NCBI GenBank assembly: GCA_017436705.1
Contig: JAFSCP010000018.1
Span: forward strand, 1 to 64,000
Source: Bacillota bacterium
Lineage (GTDB): Bacteria > Bacillota > Clostridia > Peptostreptococcales > Anaerovoracaceae
DNA length: 64,000 bases
Direction: 5' to 3'
Shown: positions 15,981-24,472 of the stretch, one piece after another
Layout of the letters: each line of letters opens with the position of its first letter
Position numbering within the stretch: the stretch's first letter is position 1
Position numbers and translations under genes: made by a program
The notes under the pieces: generated by a model
What the model was told of the DNA's origin: nothing
Databases searched by the model: none
What the model saw: only the letters and a program-made list of their open reading frames with translations

Positions 15981-17259
15981 CTGTCAGTAACTCTCTGAAT
16001 TCAGGATGTGCCAGGCTGATGATGGCGCGGGCTCTGTCTGCTGCATTGAGCGGTTTCAGATTTACGCAGCCATACTCTGTAGCTACATACTGAATGTCTG
16101 ATCTTGTAGTTGTGACAACAGAACCTGGTGCGAAACAAGGCACGATTCTGCTGACTCTTTTTCCGTCTTTTATAAAGCTGGAAGTTGTGGCGATGAAAGA
16201 CTTGCCGCCTTCTGACCACTGAGCTCCCCGCACAAAGTCCACCTGTCCGCCTGTGGCACTCTGCTGTCTCCAGCCCAGACAGTCTGATGCCGCCTGGCCA
16301 TAAAGGTCGATGGACATGGTGGTGTTGATTGAAATCATTTTTTTATTCTGCGCAATTACACGCGGATCATTGGCATAGGTAAACGGTATACAGTAATAGT
16401 CCGGATTCTTGTCCAGAGCATCATAAAGCTTCTCAGTACCCAGCGCAAAAGAATACACTGTCTTGCCGTCCATGAAGCCTTTATGCTTGTTGGTTACATT
16501 TCCGTTTTCTATAAGGTCCAGCATAGGCTGGTTAAAAAGTTCTGTGTGAATTCCCAGATCGTTCTTGGTCTTGAGACCGTAACCGATGGCCGTTGAAATA
16601 TTGCCGAGACCCAGCTGGATTGTAGCACCGTCCGGAACCTCATCAATAATAAGCTTTGAAAGCTGCTGCGCTGTTTCATCAGCTGCAGGCGTTTCATATG
16701 ACATGATCGGACGCTCATATTCCACAATCAGGTCTGCTTCTGAAACGTGAATCAGATTGTCCTCACCATAAACGTAAGGAACTTTGCTGTTGACTTCCAG
16801 AACGATTTTCTTTGCTGCTGCCTTGATGTCCTTGGCGATGGCAACGCCGGACGGACCATATGACATGTATCCGTTTTCATCCGGAAGTGATACTTCGAAG
16901 AAAGCCACATCAGGACGGGCATTCTGGCGGCACCAGATGTCTACCTGTGAAAGATGCACAGAATTGAAATCCACAGACATGCCGCTGCGCAGCGCCTTTC
17001 TTTCGTTGACCCCTACAAAGTATGTATTGTAACTGAACGGATTCTCATCGAAGTTTCCGTAAAGCGGTGACGGCTCAAAAGCCTGGCTGCTCTGGATTTC
17101 CACGCCTTCCAGTTCATTGCGTCTTTCCCATAATGCTTCAGCAAGGCCGTAAGCTACACTGGATGCTGTTCCTGTATAAACTTTATCCCCGGATTTTACG
17201 ATTCTTACTGCTTCTTCGTGGCTGACCAGTTTCTGACTGTATTCTTTTTTCCATTCCAT
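15952..17259 (-). CDS. Acetyl-CoA hydrolase/transferase family CoA-transferase (4-hydroxybutyrate/butyryl-CoA:acetate type)
   Basis: The protein has 435 residues. It belongs to the family with 4-hydroxybutyrate and butyryl-CoA:acetate CoA-transferases. The catalytic glutamate is expected in GIHTELF (Glu240), and the CoA-binding glycine loop is in ATIQLGLGNISTAIGYGL (about 212-229). The C-terminal domain contains VDFVRGAQWSEGGKSFIA and IVPCFAPGSVVTT. It moves CoA between an acyl-CoA and acetate (or 4-hydroxybutyrate) and so links fermentation to acetyl-CoA. The acyl specificity cannot be read from the sequence. It has its own promoter at 17305-17333, and rnr overlaps its 3' end. Confidence 0.88.
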   Translation of the reverse strand: MEWKKEYSQKLVSHEEAVRIVKSGDKVYTGTASSVAYGLAEALWERRNELEGVEIQSSQAFEPSPLYGNFDENPFSYNTYFVGVNERKALRSGMSVDFNSVHLSQVDIWCRQNARPDVAFFEVSLPDENGYMSYGPSGVAIAKDIKAAAKKIVLEVNSKVPYVYGEDNLIHVSEADLIVEYERPIMSYETPAADETAQQLSKLIIDEVPDGATIQLGLGNISTAIGYGLKTKNDLGIHTELFNQPMLDLIENGNVTNKHKGFMDGKTVYSFALGTEKLYDALDKNPDYYCIPFTYANDPRVIAQNKKMISINTTMSIDLYGQAASDCLGWRQQSATGGQVDFVRGAQWSEGGKSFIATTSSFIKDGKRVSRIVPCFAPGSVVTTTRSDIQYVATEYGCVNLKPLNAADRARAIISLAHPEFRELLTDEAKKYGII

Positions 17260-17304
17260 ATTGTACCTCAGTTATTCCCATAAAATAAACATATTCCTGT
17301 ATAC

Positions 17305-17333
17305 AGTATATTATCAAACAAGCATAAAGTCAA
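17305..17333 (-). promoter_or_regulatory. Promoter of the CoA-transferase gene
   Basis: On the minus strand TTGACT (17333-17328) is followed after 17 bp by TATACT (17310-17305), about 45 bp before the ATG at 17259. Confidence 0.75.
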
Positions 17334-17357
17334 GGTCTCCCGCCCCTGCGGAAGACC
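17334..17357 (-). terminator. Hairpin after the small lipoprotein gene
   Basis: GGTCTCCCGC (17334-17343) pairs with GCGGAAGACC (17348-17357) around a 4-base loop, with one mismatch. On the minus strand it is followed by TTGACTTTATG, which also forms the next promoter. The T tract is weak, so terminator strength is uncertain. Confidence 0.55.
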
Positions 17358-17383
17358 CGGCTTTGCTGTAGTTTGTCTCAGAA

Positions 17384-17674
17384 TTAATTGGCAGCATCTG
17401 TGCCGCTGCCCGCACTGTTTCCATTGTCGTTGAGGCCGCCATGGTTATTGGTTTCATTTCCGTCCAGAATGTCTTCGACACCATCCTTGATGTCTTCTCC
17501 GGCATTTTCAAGATCGTTTTCCATATCACCAATATCTTCTCCTATGGTGTTGTCGTTATAAAGACCGTCGTTAAGTCCGTCTGTTTCTGCCTCCTCTCTG
17601 CTGCGGCAGCCGGCAAGCACCATAGATACGCAAAGCAATAATACCATTAAAACAACTGTTGTTTTCTTTTTCAT
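17384..17674 (-). CDS. Small acidic lipoprotein
   Basis: The protein has 96 residues. A lipoprotein signal (KKKTTVVLMVLLLCVSMVL with lipobox LAGC at about 20-23) is followed by a short low-complexity chain of Asp, Glu, Asn and Gly (GEDIGDMENDLENAGEDIKD, HGGLNDNGNS). It is probably disordered and surface-exposed. No family or function is recognised. A terminator lies upstream (17732-17767) and a hairpin downstream, so it is a single-gene unit. Confidence 0.75.
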   Translation of the reverse strand: MKKKTTVVLMVLLLCVSMVLAGCRSREEAETDGLNDGLYNDNTIGEDIGDMENDLENAGEDIKDGVEDILDGNETNNHGGLNDNGNSAGSGTDAAN

Positions 17675-17731
17675 AATTTACCTCCAGAATAGTATTTCAC
17701 ACTTAGTTTGGAGGTTTTTCAGAAAAATATT

Positions 17732-17767
17732 CAAAAAAAACTGAACCCTGCGGGTGCAAGGTTCAGT
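17732..17767 (-). terminator. Terminator after the IspH-S1 gene
   Basis: On the minus strand ACTGAACC (17767-17760) pairs with GGTTCAGT (17747-17740), then eight T residues (17739-17732). Confidence 0.88.
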
Positions 17768-17786
17768 AAAAATTCTGCAATTTTAA

Positions 17787-19814
17787 TTAGTCGAGTAAAT
17801 CTTCAACTTTGTCAGCTACTTCGTCGATGAAATCTGCAACTTTTTCTGCTGCTTCTTCGATAGCATCTTCGATTTTTTCAAGAACAGGAGCTTCTAAAGT
17901 CTGCTTGATGCTGAGGCTGATTCTCTTTCTTTCTGTGTCGATTTCAAGAATCTTAGCATCTACAGTCTGTCCGATTGTAAGTTCTTCAGCGATATCAGTT
18001 ACTCTCTTGTGTGCAACTTCGGAAATGTGAACAAGACCGTCAAGACCTGGTTCTAATTCGATGAATGCACCGTATTCCTTAATCTGAACAACCTTACCGG
18101 ATACAACCTGTCCAACCTGGTAGTTTTCTTCGATAACTGTCCAAGGTTCTGGCTGAGTCTGCTTTAAACCTAAGGAAATCTTACCCTTTTCAGCGTTCAT
18201 GGAAAGGATCTTAACCTTAACTGTATCGCCGATTGCAAGAACTTCCTGTGGGTGTTTCAGCTTGCCCCAGGAAATTTCGGAAATATGTAATAATCCGTCA
18301 ATTCCGCCAAGGTCTACGAATGCGCCGTAGTCAGTAAATCTCATAACCTTACCTTCAACTACGTCGTCAACGTTTAAGCTGTTCCAGATTTCTTCAACTT
18401 TCTTCTGCTTTTCTTCTGCAAGGATAACCTTGTGGGAGAATACAGCTCTGCCTCTCTTCTGGTCAACTCTTGTAACTCTTACTGCAAGTTCCTTACCCAT
18501 GAATTCTTCAGCGTTTTCAACAAATTTGTCGGAAAGCTGGGAAAGTGGAATAAATCCGGATACTTCCTTGTAAGCTGCGATTACGCCGCCGTTAACCTGC
18601 TTAACAACTTTTACGTTAAGAATTGATTTATTTTCAAGAGCTTCATTGATTTCGTTCCAGTGTTCGTTTACTTCTAATTTCTTCTTGGAAAGTAAAATAA
18701 CGCCGTCGCCATCATCAGTCTTAATTACTTTAGCCTGAATTTCGTCGCCTTCTTTGAATAAATCTGCTAACTTCTGGTCTCCTTCCAGTGTTACTTCGTC
18801 TTTTGGAATAACTCCGTCCTTTTTGCATCCCATGTTAACGATGATTTCTTTTTCAGTAACCTGGTGTACCTTTCCGTTAACAGTTTCGCCGATTCTTGGT
18901 AATCTTAATGACTTTTCAATATCGTCCATTAAGTCCATCATGTTCATTTCGTTCATTTCAGTGATGTGTTCACTCATGGTAGCAATAACCTCCTTAATTA
19001 CGCATTCAGGCGTCGATGCACCTGCTGCAACTCCTATTTTATTATATTTTTTGATTTCATGCAATGGTAAATCTTCGATTTTTTCAACAAAAATTGAATT
19101 TTTGCATACTTTTTTTGCAATCTGATAAAGTTTATGTGTATTTGAACTGTCTCTTCCGCCGATTACCACCATGGCATCGCACTGTGCCGCCAGCTGGCTG
19201 CAGCTTTTCTGGCGCTGGGTAGTGGCATTGCAGATGGTATTTTTGGTTCTGAAGCCTGTACCATTCCGCTTCAGAACTTCTTCTACCTGGTCCAGAAGTT
19301 CCTTCTTGATCGTAGTCTGACACACCAGCAGATAATTATTGCCGCGCACATTCTCTGCTTCTTCTGCAGAATTTACAATTACTGCAGAATTTTCGCACCA
19401 GCCGTTAATGCCTTTTACTTCCGGATGATCCCTATCACCCACAATTATAATTTTTTTACCCTGGCTGTAGGCTTCTTCCACCAGCAGATGTATTTTTTTT
19501 ACGAAAGGACATGTTGCATCTACCACTCTTATGCCGGTCTCTTCCACCTTATCAAAAAAAGATTTCGCTTCTCCGTGAGACCGAACAATAACAACATCGC
19601 CATCTGCAGCTTCCTCCGGTCCGCTGATTATGCCCACTCCTCTGCGGGCCAGATCGTCGGTCACAAGGGTGTTGTGGATAAGAGGTCCGCATGTGTAAAT
19701 CCGGCCTTCAATTCCGCCCTCTTCCTTGCTTTTTATCTGTTCTTCAGTTTTTTCCATGGCCTGCTTCACACCGAAGCAAAAACCCGAATTTTCAGCTCTT
19801 ATAATTTCTTTCAT
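17787..19814 (-). CDS. ispH: Fusion of 4-hydroxy-3-methylbut-2-enyl diphosphate reductase (IspH) and ribosomal protein S1
   Basis: The protein has 675 residues. Residues 1-285 are IspH, the last enzyme of the MEP isoprenoid pathway. Its three Fe-S cysteines lie in NSGFCFGVKQAM (about 13), DATCPFVKKIH (about 101) and TICNATTQRQ (about 195). Residues 300-640 carry four S1 RNA-binding repeats (for example VEGKVMRFTDYGAFVDLGG and VSGKVVQIKEYGAFIELEPG). An acidic Ala/Glu/Asp-rich tail ends the chain. The fusion is well known in Clostridia. No frameshift or internal strong start was seen at the junction. It is followed by a good terminator and lies 2 bp downstream of rarA. Confidence 0.95.
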   Translation of the reverse strand: MKEIIRAENSGFCFGVKQAMEKTEEQIKSKEEGGIEGRIYTCGPLIHNTLVTDDLARRGVGIISGPEEAADGDVVIVRSHGEAKSFFDKVEETGIRVVDATCPFVKKIHLLVEEAYSQGKKIIIVGDRDHPEVKGINGWCENSAVIVNSAEEAENVRGNNYLLVCQTTIKKELLDQVEEVLKRNGTGFRTKNTICNATTQRQKSCSQLAAQCDAMVVIGGRDSSNTHKLYQIAKKVCKNSIFVEKIEDLPLHEIKKYNKIGVAAGASTPECVIKEVIATMSEHITEMNEMNMMDLMDDIEKSLRLPRIGETVNGKVHQVTEKEIIVNMGCKKDGVIPKDEVTLEGDQKLADLFKEGDEIQAKVIKTDDGDGVILLSKKKLEVNEHWNEINEALENKSILNVKVVKQVNGGVIAAYKEVSGFIPLSQLSDKFVENAEEFMGKELAVRVTRVDQKRGRAVFSHKVILAEEKQKKVEEIWNSLNVDDVVEGKVMRFTDYGAFVDLGGIDGLLHISEISWGKLKHPQEVLAIGDTVKVKILSMNAEKGKISLGLKQTQPEPWTVIEENYQVGQVVSGKVVQIKEYGAFIELEPGLDGLVHISEVAHKRVTDIAEELTIGQTVDAKILEIDTERKRISLSIKQTLEAPVLEKIEDAIEEAAEKVADFIDEVADKVEDLLD

Positions 19815-19816
19815 GA

Positions 19817-21085
19817 TTATTTTTCCAGACTTTCAAGATATTTTTTAAATGAAGCTTCTGACCCGTTGGTTGTGGGATTATAGTACTTCACGCCTTCTTT
19901 GTAAAGGTTGTCCGGCAGGTACTGCTGCTTCACATAACCCCCGTATGCGTGTGGGTATTTATAGTCCAGCCCGTGTCCCAGATTCTTTGCACCACTGTAG
20001 TGGCTGTCCTTGAGATGGTCGGGTACATCGTCTGTTTTGCGGGAGTGCAGGTCGCCCATTGCTGCTTCGTAAGCACTGATTGCCGAATTGGATTTCGGTG
20101 ATGATGCCAGTACAATTACCGCCTGGCTCAGATTGATTGCTGCCTCAGGAAGTCCCACCATAAGGGCAGCCTGAACACATGATGTCACTATTGAAATTGC
20201 TGACGGATAAGCCATTCCGATGTCTTCACTGGCCATTACAAGCAGGCGCCGGCCTATCATCTGAATATCTGCGCCGCCGTCTATAAGCCTTGCAAAATAA
20301 TGGATTGCTGCATCCGGGTCACTGCCGCGGATTGATTTCTGCAGAGCGCTGAGCAGGTTATAGCGGTCATCGCCTTTGTCATAAAATCCAACCTTACGCT
20401 GCATTGCTTCAGACACGATTTTCTGGTCAATTACAGTACCTTCACTCAGGTTGTCCACAATGAATCCGAGAGTATCCAGGGCCACCCTTGCATCGCCGTT
20501 TGCAAGCTCCGCAAGTATTCTCAGCGCATCTTCATCATATTTTATATTCAGATTGCCGAATCCGATGCTGCAGTCCTCCAGCGTTCTCTTAAGGATAGTC
20601 AGCAAATTGTCCGGTGTCAGCCGTCTGAACTCGTAAATGTTGCGTACCCGGCTGATAACTGCATTGTTCACCGCAAAATACGGGTTCTCTGTTGTACTTC
20701 CGATAAACTTTATTACCCCTTCTTCCAGAGCTTTAAGCAGTGAATCCTGCTGAAGTTTATTCCAGCGGTGAAACTCGTCTATGTAAACATAAGTAGTCTT
20801 TTTTTCCAATCCGTAGAAGCTGAGTTTTGCTCTGTCAATGAGTTCCTTCAGTTCCTTGGTTCCTGTGGTGGAAGCGTTGATTTCAAAGAAATTACCATCC
20901 ATTTCCTTGGCGATTATTCTTGCCAGAGTGGTCTTGCCTGTACCTGACGGGCCGAAAAATATGGCAGAGTCAAAGGTCTTGTTTTTTATTGAATTATAAA
21001 AGAGAGACCCTGGATACATGAAATGGTCCTGCCCTACAAATTCCTCTATTCTGTTTGGTCTCATTCTCGTTGATAAAGGTATCAA
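19817..21085 (-). CDS. rarA: Replication-associated recombination protein A (RarA/MgsA AAA ATPase)
   Basis: The protein has 422 residues and starts with TTG, behind a GGAGG ribosome site 8 bp upstream; the N-terminus PLSTRMRPNRIEEFVGQDH is in register with the family. The Walker A is FGPSGTGKTTLARI and the Walker B region is TYVYIDEFHRWNKLQQD. Sensor motif GSTTENPYFAVNNAVISR follows, and then the C-terminal MgsA domain (ASEDIGMAYPSA). It acts at stalled replication forks in the cytoplasm. The ispH-rpsA fusion follows after 2 bp, and the SPOR gene precedes it at 31 bp. Confidence 0.95.
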   Translation of the reverse strand: MIPLSTRMRPNRIEEFVGQDHFMYPGSLFYNSIKNKTFDSAIFFGPSGTGKTTLARIIAKEMDGNFFEINASTTGTKELKELIDRAKLSFYGLEKKTTYVYIDEFHRWNKLQQDSLLKALEEGVIKFIGSTTENPYFAVNNAVISRVRNIYEFRRLTPDNLLTILKRTLEDCSIGFGNLNIKYDEDALRILAELANGDARVALDTLGFIVDNLSEGTVIDQKIVSEAMQRKVGFYDKGDDRYNLLSALQKSIRGSDPDAAIHYFARLIDGGADIQMIGRRLLVMASEDIGMAYPSAISIVTSCVQAALMVGLPEAAINLSQAVIVLASSPKSNSAISAYEAAMGDLHSRKTDDVPDHLKDSHYSGAKNLGHGLDYKYPHAYGGYVKQQYLPDNLYKEGVKYYNPTTNGSEASFKKYLESLEK

Positions 21086-21116
21086 TTGCTTTTCCTCCGG
21101 TGTAATCTGGTGTAAT

Positions 21117-21596
21117 TTATTGAAACGATGCTATAAACACATCGGTCACTTCTTTTTCTTTGGCATTTTCAAGTGCTTTGAGGGCCTCATCCCTGTCTTC
21201 GGCAACAGGACTGATAACCTTGAAAATATCTCCTGCTTCAATTATTTCAGTTTCAATACCCTTGCTTTTAAGTTCATCTGAAAGCGCTCTGGCAGCTTCT
21301 TCCGTGGAAAATGCTCCGAACTGGAGTGCAAAACCTTCTGCAGGAGTAGTGTTTGCCTCCTCAGTCAGAGTATCATCTTCTTCTGCTTTGTTCTCAGTAT
21401 CGCTGTCCTGCGCAATTTTTATTTCGCTCTCATCAGCATTATATCCTATAACCGGCCCGATTACAAATCTGGCCGTAAGAAATCCAAGAAAAACTGCCAG
21501 TAACATTATACCAGCAAATGCAGTCAATTTCACCCTTGAATTTTCAGCCTGGGCCTTTCTTTTCCTTACTTTTCTTCTTCCTGCCGGACTCATCAT
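21117..21596 (-). CDS. SPOR-domain membrane protein
   Basis: The protein has 159 residues. A basic N-terminus (GRRKVRKRKAQ) is followed by one membrane helix (about 27-50, FAGIMLLAVFLGFLTARFVIG). An acidic linker (about 55-87) leads to a SPOR domain at about 90-155 (FALQFGAFSTEEAARALSDE, EAGDIFKVISPVAEDRDEA). SPOR domains bind denuded peptidoglycan at division or sporulation septa. Two ATGs (21596 and 21593) follow a GGAGGTGGG ribosome site. It probably leads an operon with rarA and ispH-S1. Confidence 0.88.
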   Translation of the reverse strand: MMSPAGRRKVRKRKAQAENSRVKLTAFAGIMLLAVFLGFLTARFVIGPVIGYNADESEIKIAQDSDTENKAEEDDTLTEEANTTPAEGFALQFGAFSTEEAARALSDELKSKGIETEIIEAGDIFKVISPVAEDRDEALKALENAKEKEVTDVFIASFQ

Positions 21597-21654
21597 ATCC
21601 CACCTCCAGAATTTCTTTGTATTATTCTATTTTAAGAATGCCGCTGTTATGCCA

Positions 21655-21685
21655 GAAAATAAGCCCGCCGGAAGCGGCAGGCTTA
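21655..21685 (-). terminator. Terminator of the Tad operon
   Basis: On the minus strand TAAGCC-T-GCCG (21685-21675) pairs with CGGC-G-GGCTTA (21670-21660) around CTTC, followed by TTTTC. It lies 7 bp past the last gene of the Tad locus. Confidence 0.85.
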
Positions 21686-21691
21686 AAACTT

Positions 21692-22222
21692 TTATTCAAT
21701 ACCGCAGAGATTTATCTCCTGCTTCAGGCGCTCAATAAATCCCGTAACTTTAGATACCTTCAGATTGCTGCATTCAAGCATGGTGCCCAGAGTATCCAGA
21801 TACATACGGCCATTTTCAGTGGTAATTCTTTTAAGTGAACGGATCAGACCTGCAATTGCTTTCTTTTCACTGCAATGCGGCTTAACCGGTATGTACGCAA
21901 GCTTCACATCCCTGAAATCTTCACTTATGTACACAGTATCTGCTGCCAGAACATACTCTTCCGGAAAGAGCAGATAATCCCGGCACATTTCTGTACACTC
22001 AATAATTTTCTCAGCGGCAGTCAGAATTCCGGCTGCACTTATATCGGACAGTGAAGATAATCTGATAAAACCTTCAGTTCTGTATATTCCTCTTATGCAG
22101 TCTCCCGACTTTGCAATATTCAAAGGCAGAATCGCAGGACAAATCCCGGAAATAACAGTTTCGTATTTTTTACGGTAAGCAAATCCTTTTTCATCCAGAT
22201 TGACTATTATCACATTACTCAT
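21692..22222 (-). CDS. DUF6382-like protein at the end of the Tad locus
   Basis: The protein has 176 residues, with no signal peptide or membrane helix. It resembles the N-terminal domain (DUF6382, named from memory) that in clostridial Tad loci usually precedes an FHA domain. Here the chain stops before any FHA domain. Visible features are FAYRKKYETVISG near the start, GFIRLSSLSDISAAGILTAA (about 52-71) and a helical C-terminus (GFIERLKQEINL). The ATG overlaps the stop of the TadE-like gene by 8 bp. It is probably a cytoplasmic partner of the Tad ATPase or pilus regulator; the function is unproven. Confidence 0.7.
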   Translation of the reverse strand: MSNVIIVNLDEKGFAYRKKYETVISGICPAILPLNIAKSGDCIRGIYRTEGFIRLSSLSDISAAGILTAAEKIIECTEMCRDYLLFPEEYVLAADTVYISEDFRDVKLAYIPVKPHCSEKKAIAGLIRSLKRITTENGRMYLDTLGTMLECSNLKVSKVTGFIERLKQEINLCGIE

Positions 22223-22865
22223 TATTCAGCCCTCCACAGATCTGACATGGAGTGTATCCTTTTCTTTCTGCATCTTCAGCCTCCATCTCCAGCCTGCATT
22301 CCTTACCTTCGTATTCCTGCCTTACATACCTGCACTCAGGGATATGATACCGTATCCCGAATTTTGGAAAAACCACCACAGTCCGCGAAATCCCGCTTTG
22401 CTGAAATTCTGCTTCAGTCAGAGGTCTGCCGCTTTGCCTGGTTCCTGTAAATCCTCTGGCAGTGAGTTCCTGCTCAAAACGTATCCGGCCGTTTATCCCC
22501 AGAGGGTGCTCTGCTGTAAAGTCAGCCCTGGTACTTATTCCTATCAGATCATCTATATTCCCGTCAGAATACAGATAGTCCAGATTTGTAACCTTAAATT
22601 GCGTGAGGCGTGGATTTTCTTCGTATATCCTTTCTTCAAAAATAAAATCATAAACAGGAATCACAGTTTCCGTCTGTTCCCAGTAGGATGCGAGGGAAAT
22701 TTCATGTAGTTCTTCCGCTGCCGCAAAGCATATGTTTTCGCATATTGCTATGATATTTACAATCAGTGCAAGGGCTGTAACACAGACAACAAACACAGGC
22801 AGAGTCAGTGCAGCCTCCACAATATAACTGCCTTTCCTGTCTCTAATATGTTTCTTCAAATTCAT
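22215..22865 (-). CDS. TadE-like pseudopilin with C-terminal YH-C-GYTPCxxC domain
   Basis: With the ATG at 22865 the protein has 216 residues; an in-frame ATG at 22886 also exists. The N-terminus is a TadE-type pilin segment: RKGSYIVEAALTLPVFV with Glu18 where pseudopilins carry their essential glutamate, then one long hydrophobic helix. Residues 55-165 form an outside domain. The tail (165-216) reads GIRYHIPECRYV ... AEDAERKGYTPCQIC. This is the His/Cys pattern (Y-H-x3-C, then G-Y-T-P-C-x2-C) seen in small Ada-like or nuclease-tail metal-binding modules. It lies in the Tad operon, overlapping both neighbours, and is probably a minor pilin. Confidence 0.8.
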   Translation of the reverse strand: MNLKKHIRDRKGSYIVEAALTLPVFVVCVTALALIVNIIAICENICFAAAEELHEISLASYWEQTETVIPVYDFIFEERIYEENPRLTQFKVTNLDYLYSDGNIDDLIGISTRADFTAEHPLGINGRIRFEQELTARGFTGTRQSGRPLTEAEFQQSGISRTVVVFPKFGIRYHIPECRYVRQEYEGKECRLEMEAEDAERKGYTPCQICGGLNNE

Positions 22866-24093
22866 GCTTCTTACCATTGACTTCAAAGGAAAAATTCAGT
22901 CCCCCGTAATAGTCTTCCAGCAGAAACCAGTCACAGCAAAAGTACTTCATATTAATCTGGATAAGATCCATAACTCTTTGAATTTTCAGGCTTTCAGGCA
23001 GTGACGCCACTAAAATTCTGAGATAATCTTCGTACTTTATGCCGCTCATATTCTGCGGTTTCACATATTTTTTACTTTCTTCACTGGTCGCATCACTGCC
23101 CGGCTCTGACTGCAGAGCATTTTCCAGAGACAAAGCCCAGTTTGTATCATCTTTAAAAACAGCCACAGACTGTCCGTCATAAAGAAGTTCCAGATCGTTC
23201 TTTGCCTCAAGGTACGCCCATGTTTCCAGAATCACAGCCTGTGTCGCAACAGCAGCCGGCCCCGGCGTAATCATTTCAGCAGCCGCCATAGCAGCTCCCG
23301 CTTTTTCCTCACAGGTATAAAGATAGGCCAGATTAAGACCGTTTCTCAATGCTAAAAGTGTGTTTTTCACATTCTTTACCGATTTTTCGTCATCCGGTCT
23401 GCCGCTGAGTATGTACTCAATCTCGCCTCTGAAATAAGTGTCACCCAGTTCTTCTCCATCCATGTAATCTCTGAAAAATCTGAAAATATATGTATCTATG
23501 GTCGCATTACCTGCAATGCCCGAAATTGACATATCTTCTTTAAGCTTGGAAACAAGCGATGATATACTCACACCTCCGCCTTTCCCACCTGACGGTAGTC
23601 CTTTCAGAATCCACTGGCTTGTTATTGCTCTGTCCGGACGGACTGTCACAGCAGCATCTGTGCTTTCATCAGCTGATTCTCTGAACACAGGGAGTGGAAC
23701 AGTTCCTGACATAACAGTTTCTCCTGCCTGCTTAATAAAAACCTCTTTATCTGTCAGCGACCAGCCGTCAAGGGAGCATAACGCACCGCTGTAATCAATG
23801 TAATCTTTGCTCTCAAAAGATATCCCGGCATAAAAGTCCAGCTTTTCCTCAACCAGAAAATCATTACCATAAAACGCGAACAATCCATACCGTTCCTTGA
23901 GAGTTATATCGTATTCTGCCAGGATGCTTCTTCCCCATAATCTGCCAAAACTCTCGCAGCAGCTGCTTATAGCCTGCTGTCCCGATGCCCACAATACCGC
24001 TGATACCATGATAAGAACTGCCGCAAAAGCCAGTGTCACAAATACCGTAAATGAACCTTTTTTACTGTGCAAATCCAGTTTCAAGTCTGTCAT
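22843..24093 (-). CDS. DUF5702-like Tad-locus protein
   Basis: The protein has 416 residues. The N-terminus KKGSFTVFVTLAFAAVLIMV is a single membrane segment followed by an outside part. The stretch SCCESFGRLWGRSILAEYD and LKERYGLFAFYG is typical of the clostridial Tad-associated family I know as DUF5702. The rest is a large domain with a helical, Ala-rich middle (about 265-300). The start overlaps the end of the 66-residue TadE-like gene by 32 bp, and the next TadE-like gene overlaps its 3' end. It is probably an assembly or minor pilus component displayed outside. Confidence 0.78.
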   Translation of the reverse strand: MTDLKLDLHSKKGSFTVFVTLAFAAVLIMVSAVLWASGQQAISSCCESFGRLWGRSILAEYDITLKERYGLFAFYGNDFLVEEKLDFYAGISFESKDYIDYSGALCSLDGWSLTDKEVFIKQAGETVMSGTVPLPVFRESADESTDAAVTVRPDRAITSQWILKGLPSGGKGGGVSISSLVSKLKEDMSISGIAGNATIDTYIFRFFRDYMDGEELGDTYFRGEIEYILSGRPDDEKSVKNVKNTLLALRNGLNLAYLYTCEEKAGAAMAAAEMITPGPAAVATQAVILETWAYLEAKNDLELLYDGQSVAVFKDDTNWALSLENALQSEPGSDATSEESKKYVKPQNMSGIKYEDYLRILVASLPESLKIQRVMDLIQINMKYFCCDWFLLEDYYGGLNFSFEVNGKKHEFEETY

Positions 24094-24262
24094 AAGTCCG
24101 TATATAAGTTACTTCACGGTTTTCATATATTCCGGCCAGTTCCTCTGCATTTGTTTCTGTCTGAGTCAGAAGTTCATTGTAAAATATCATCATCAGGCTT
24201 ATCAGACTGATCAGAATCATACACGTAAGAGGCATAACCAGCGTTGCTTCAACAAACTTCAC
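24062..24262 (-). CDS. Short TadE-like pseudopilin
   Basis: The protein has 66 residues and starts with GTG (AGGAG ribosome site 9 bp upstream). MKFVEATLVMPLTCMILISL is a class III pilin-like leader segment, with Glu5 followed by a hydrophobic helix to about residue 29. A short polar tail with YENREVTYIRTYDRLETG follows. It is much shorter than typical TadE but in its usual place between the Flp pilin and the large Tad-associated gene. The 3' end overlaps the next gene by 32 bp. Confidence 0.78.
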   Translation of the reverse strand: MKFVEATLVMPLTCMILISLISLMMIFYNELLTQTETNAEELAGIYENREVTYIRTYDRLETGFAQ

Positions 24263-24274
24263 AGCACCACGCTC

Positions 24275-24451
24275 CTAAAAACTTGCTGAATTCAGTGATC
24301 CAAAAGTATCATTGACAAAATCCGTAATCTGCGTTTTGAATATCAGTCCCAGGGCAACAGCAATGGCCACCAGAATTGCTACCTGAACCATTTCCATCCC
24401 CCGTTTTCCGGCAAACAACAAAGGCTGCCGCCTCTTTCCTCTTTTCTTCAT
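24275..24451 (-). CDS. Flp-type pilin (Flp1-like), 58 residues
   Basis: This is a short gene from the ATG at 24451 to the TAG at 24277-24275. It has an AGGAGGAGA-like ribosome site just upstream. The protein starts with a basic leader (MKKRGKRRQPLLFAGKRG) and continues GMEMVQVAILVAIAVALGLI, a hydrophobic pilin helix with Glu directly after G-M. It ends FVNDTFGSLNSASF. This is the clostridial Flp1-like pilin pattern. The leader would be cut by a TadV/CpaA-type prepilin peptidase, which is not in the window. Its position between TadC and TadE is the expected one. Confidence 0.85.
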   Translation of the reverse strand: MKKRGKRRQPLLFAGKRGMEMVQVAILVAIAVALGLIFKTQITDFVNDTFGSLNSASF

Positions 24452-24472
24452 AATCTCCTCCTTTTAATCATT

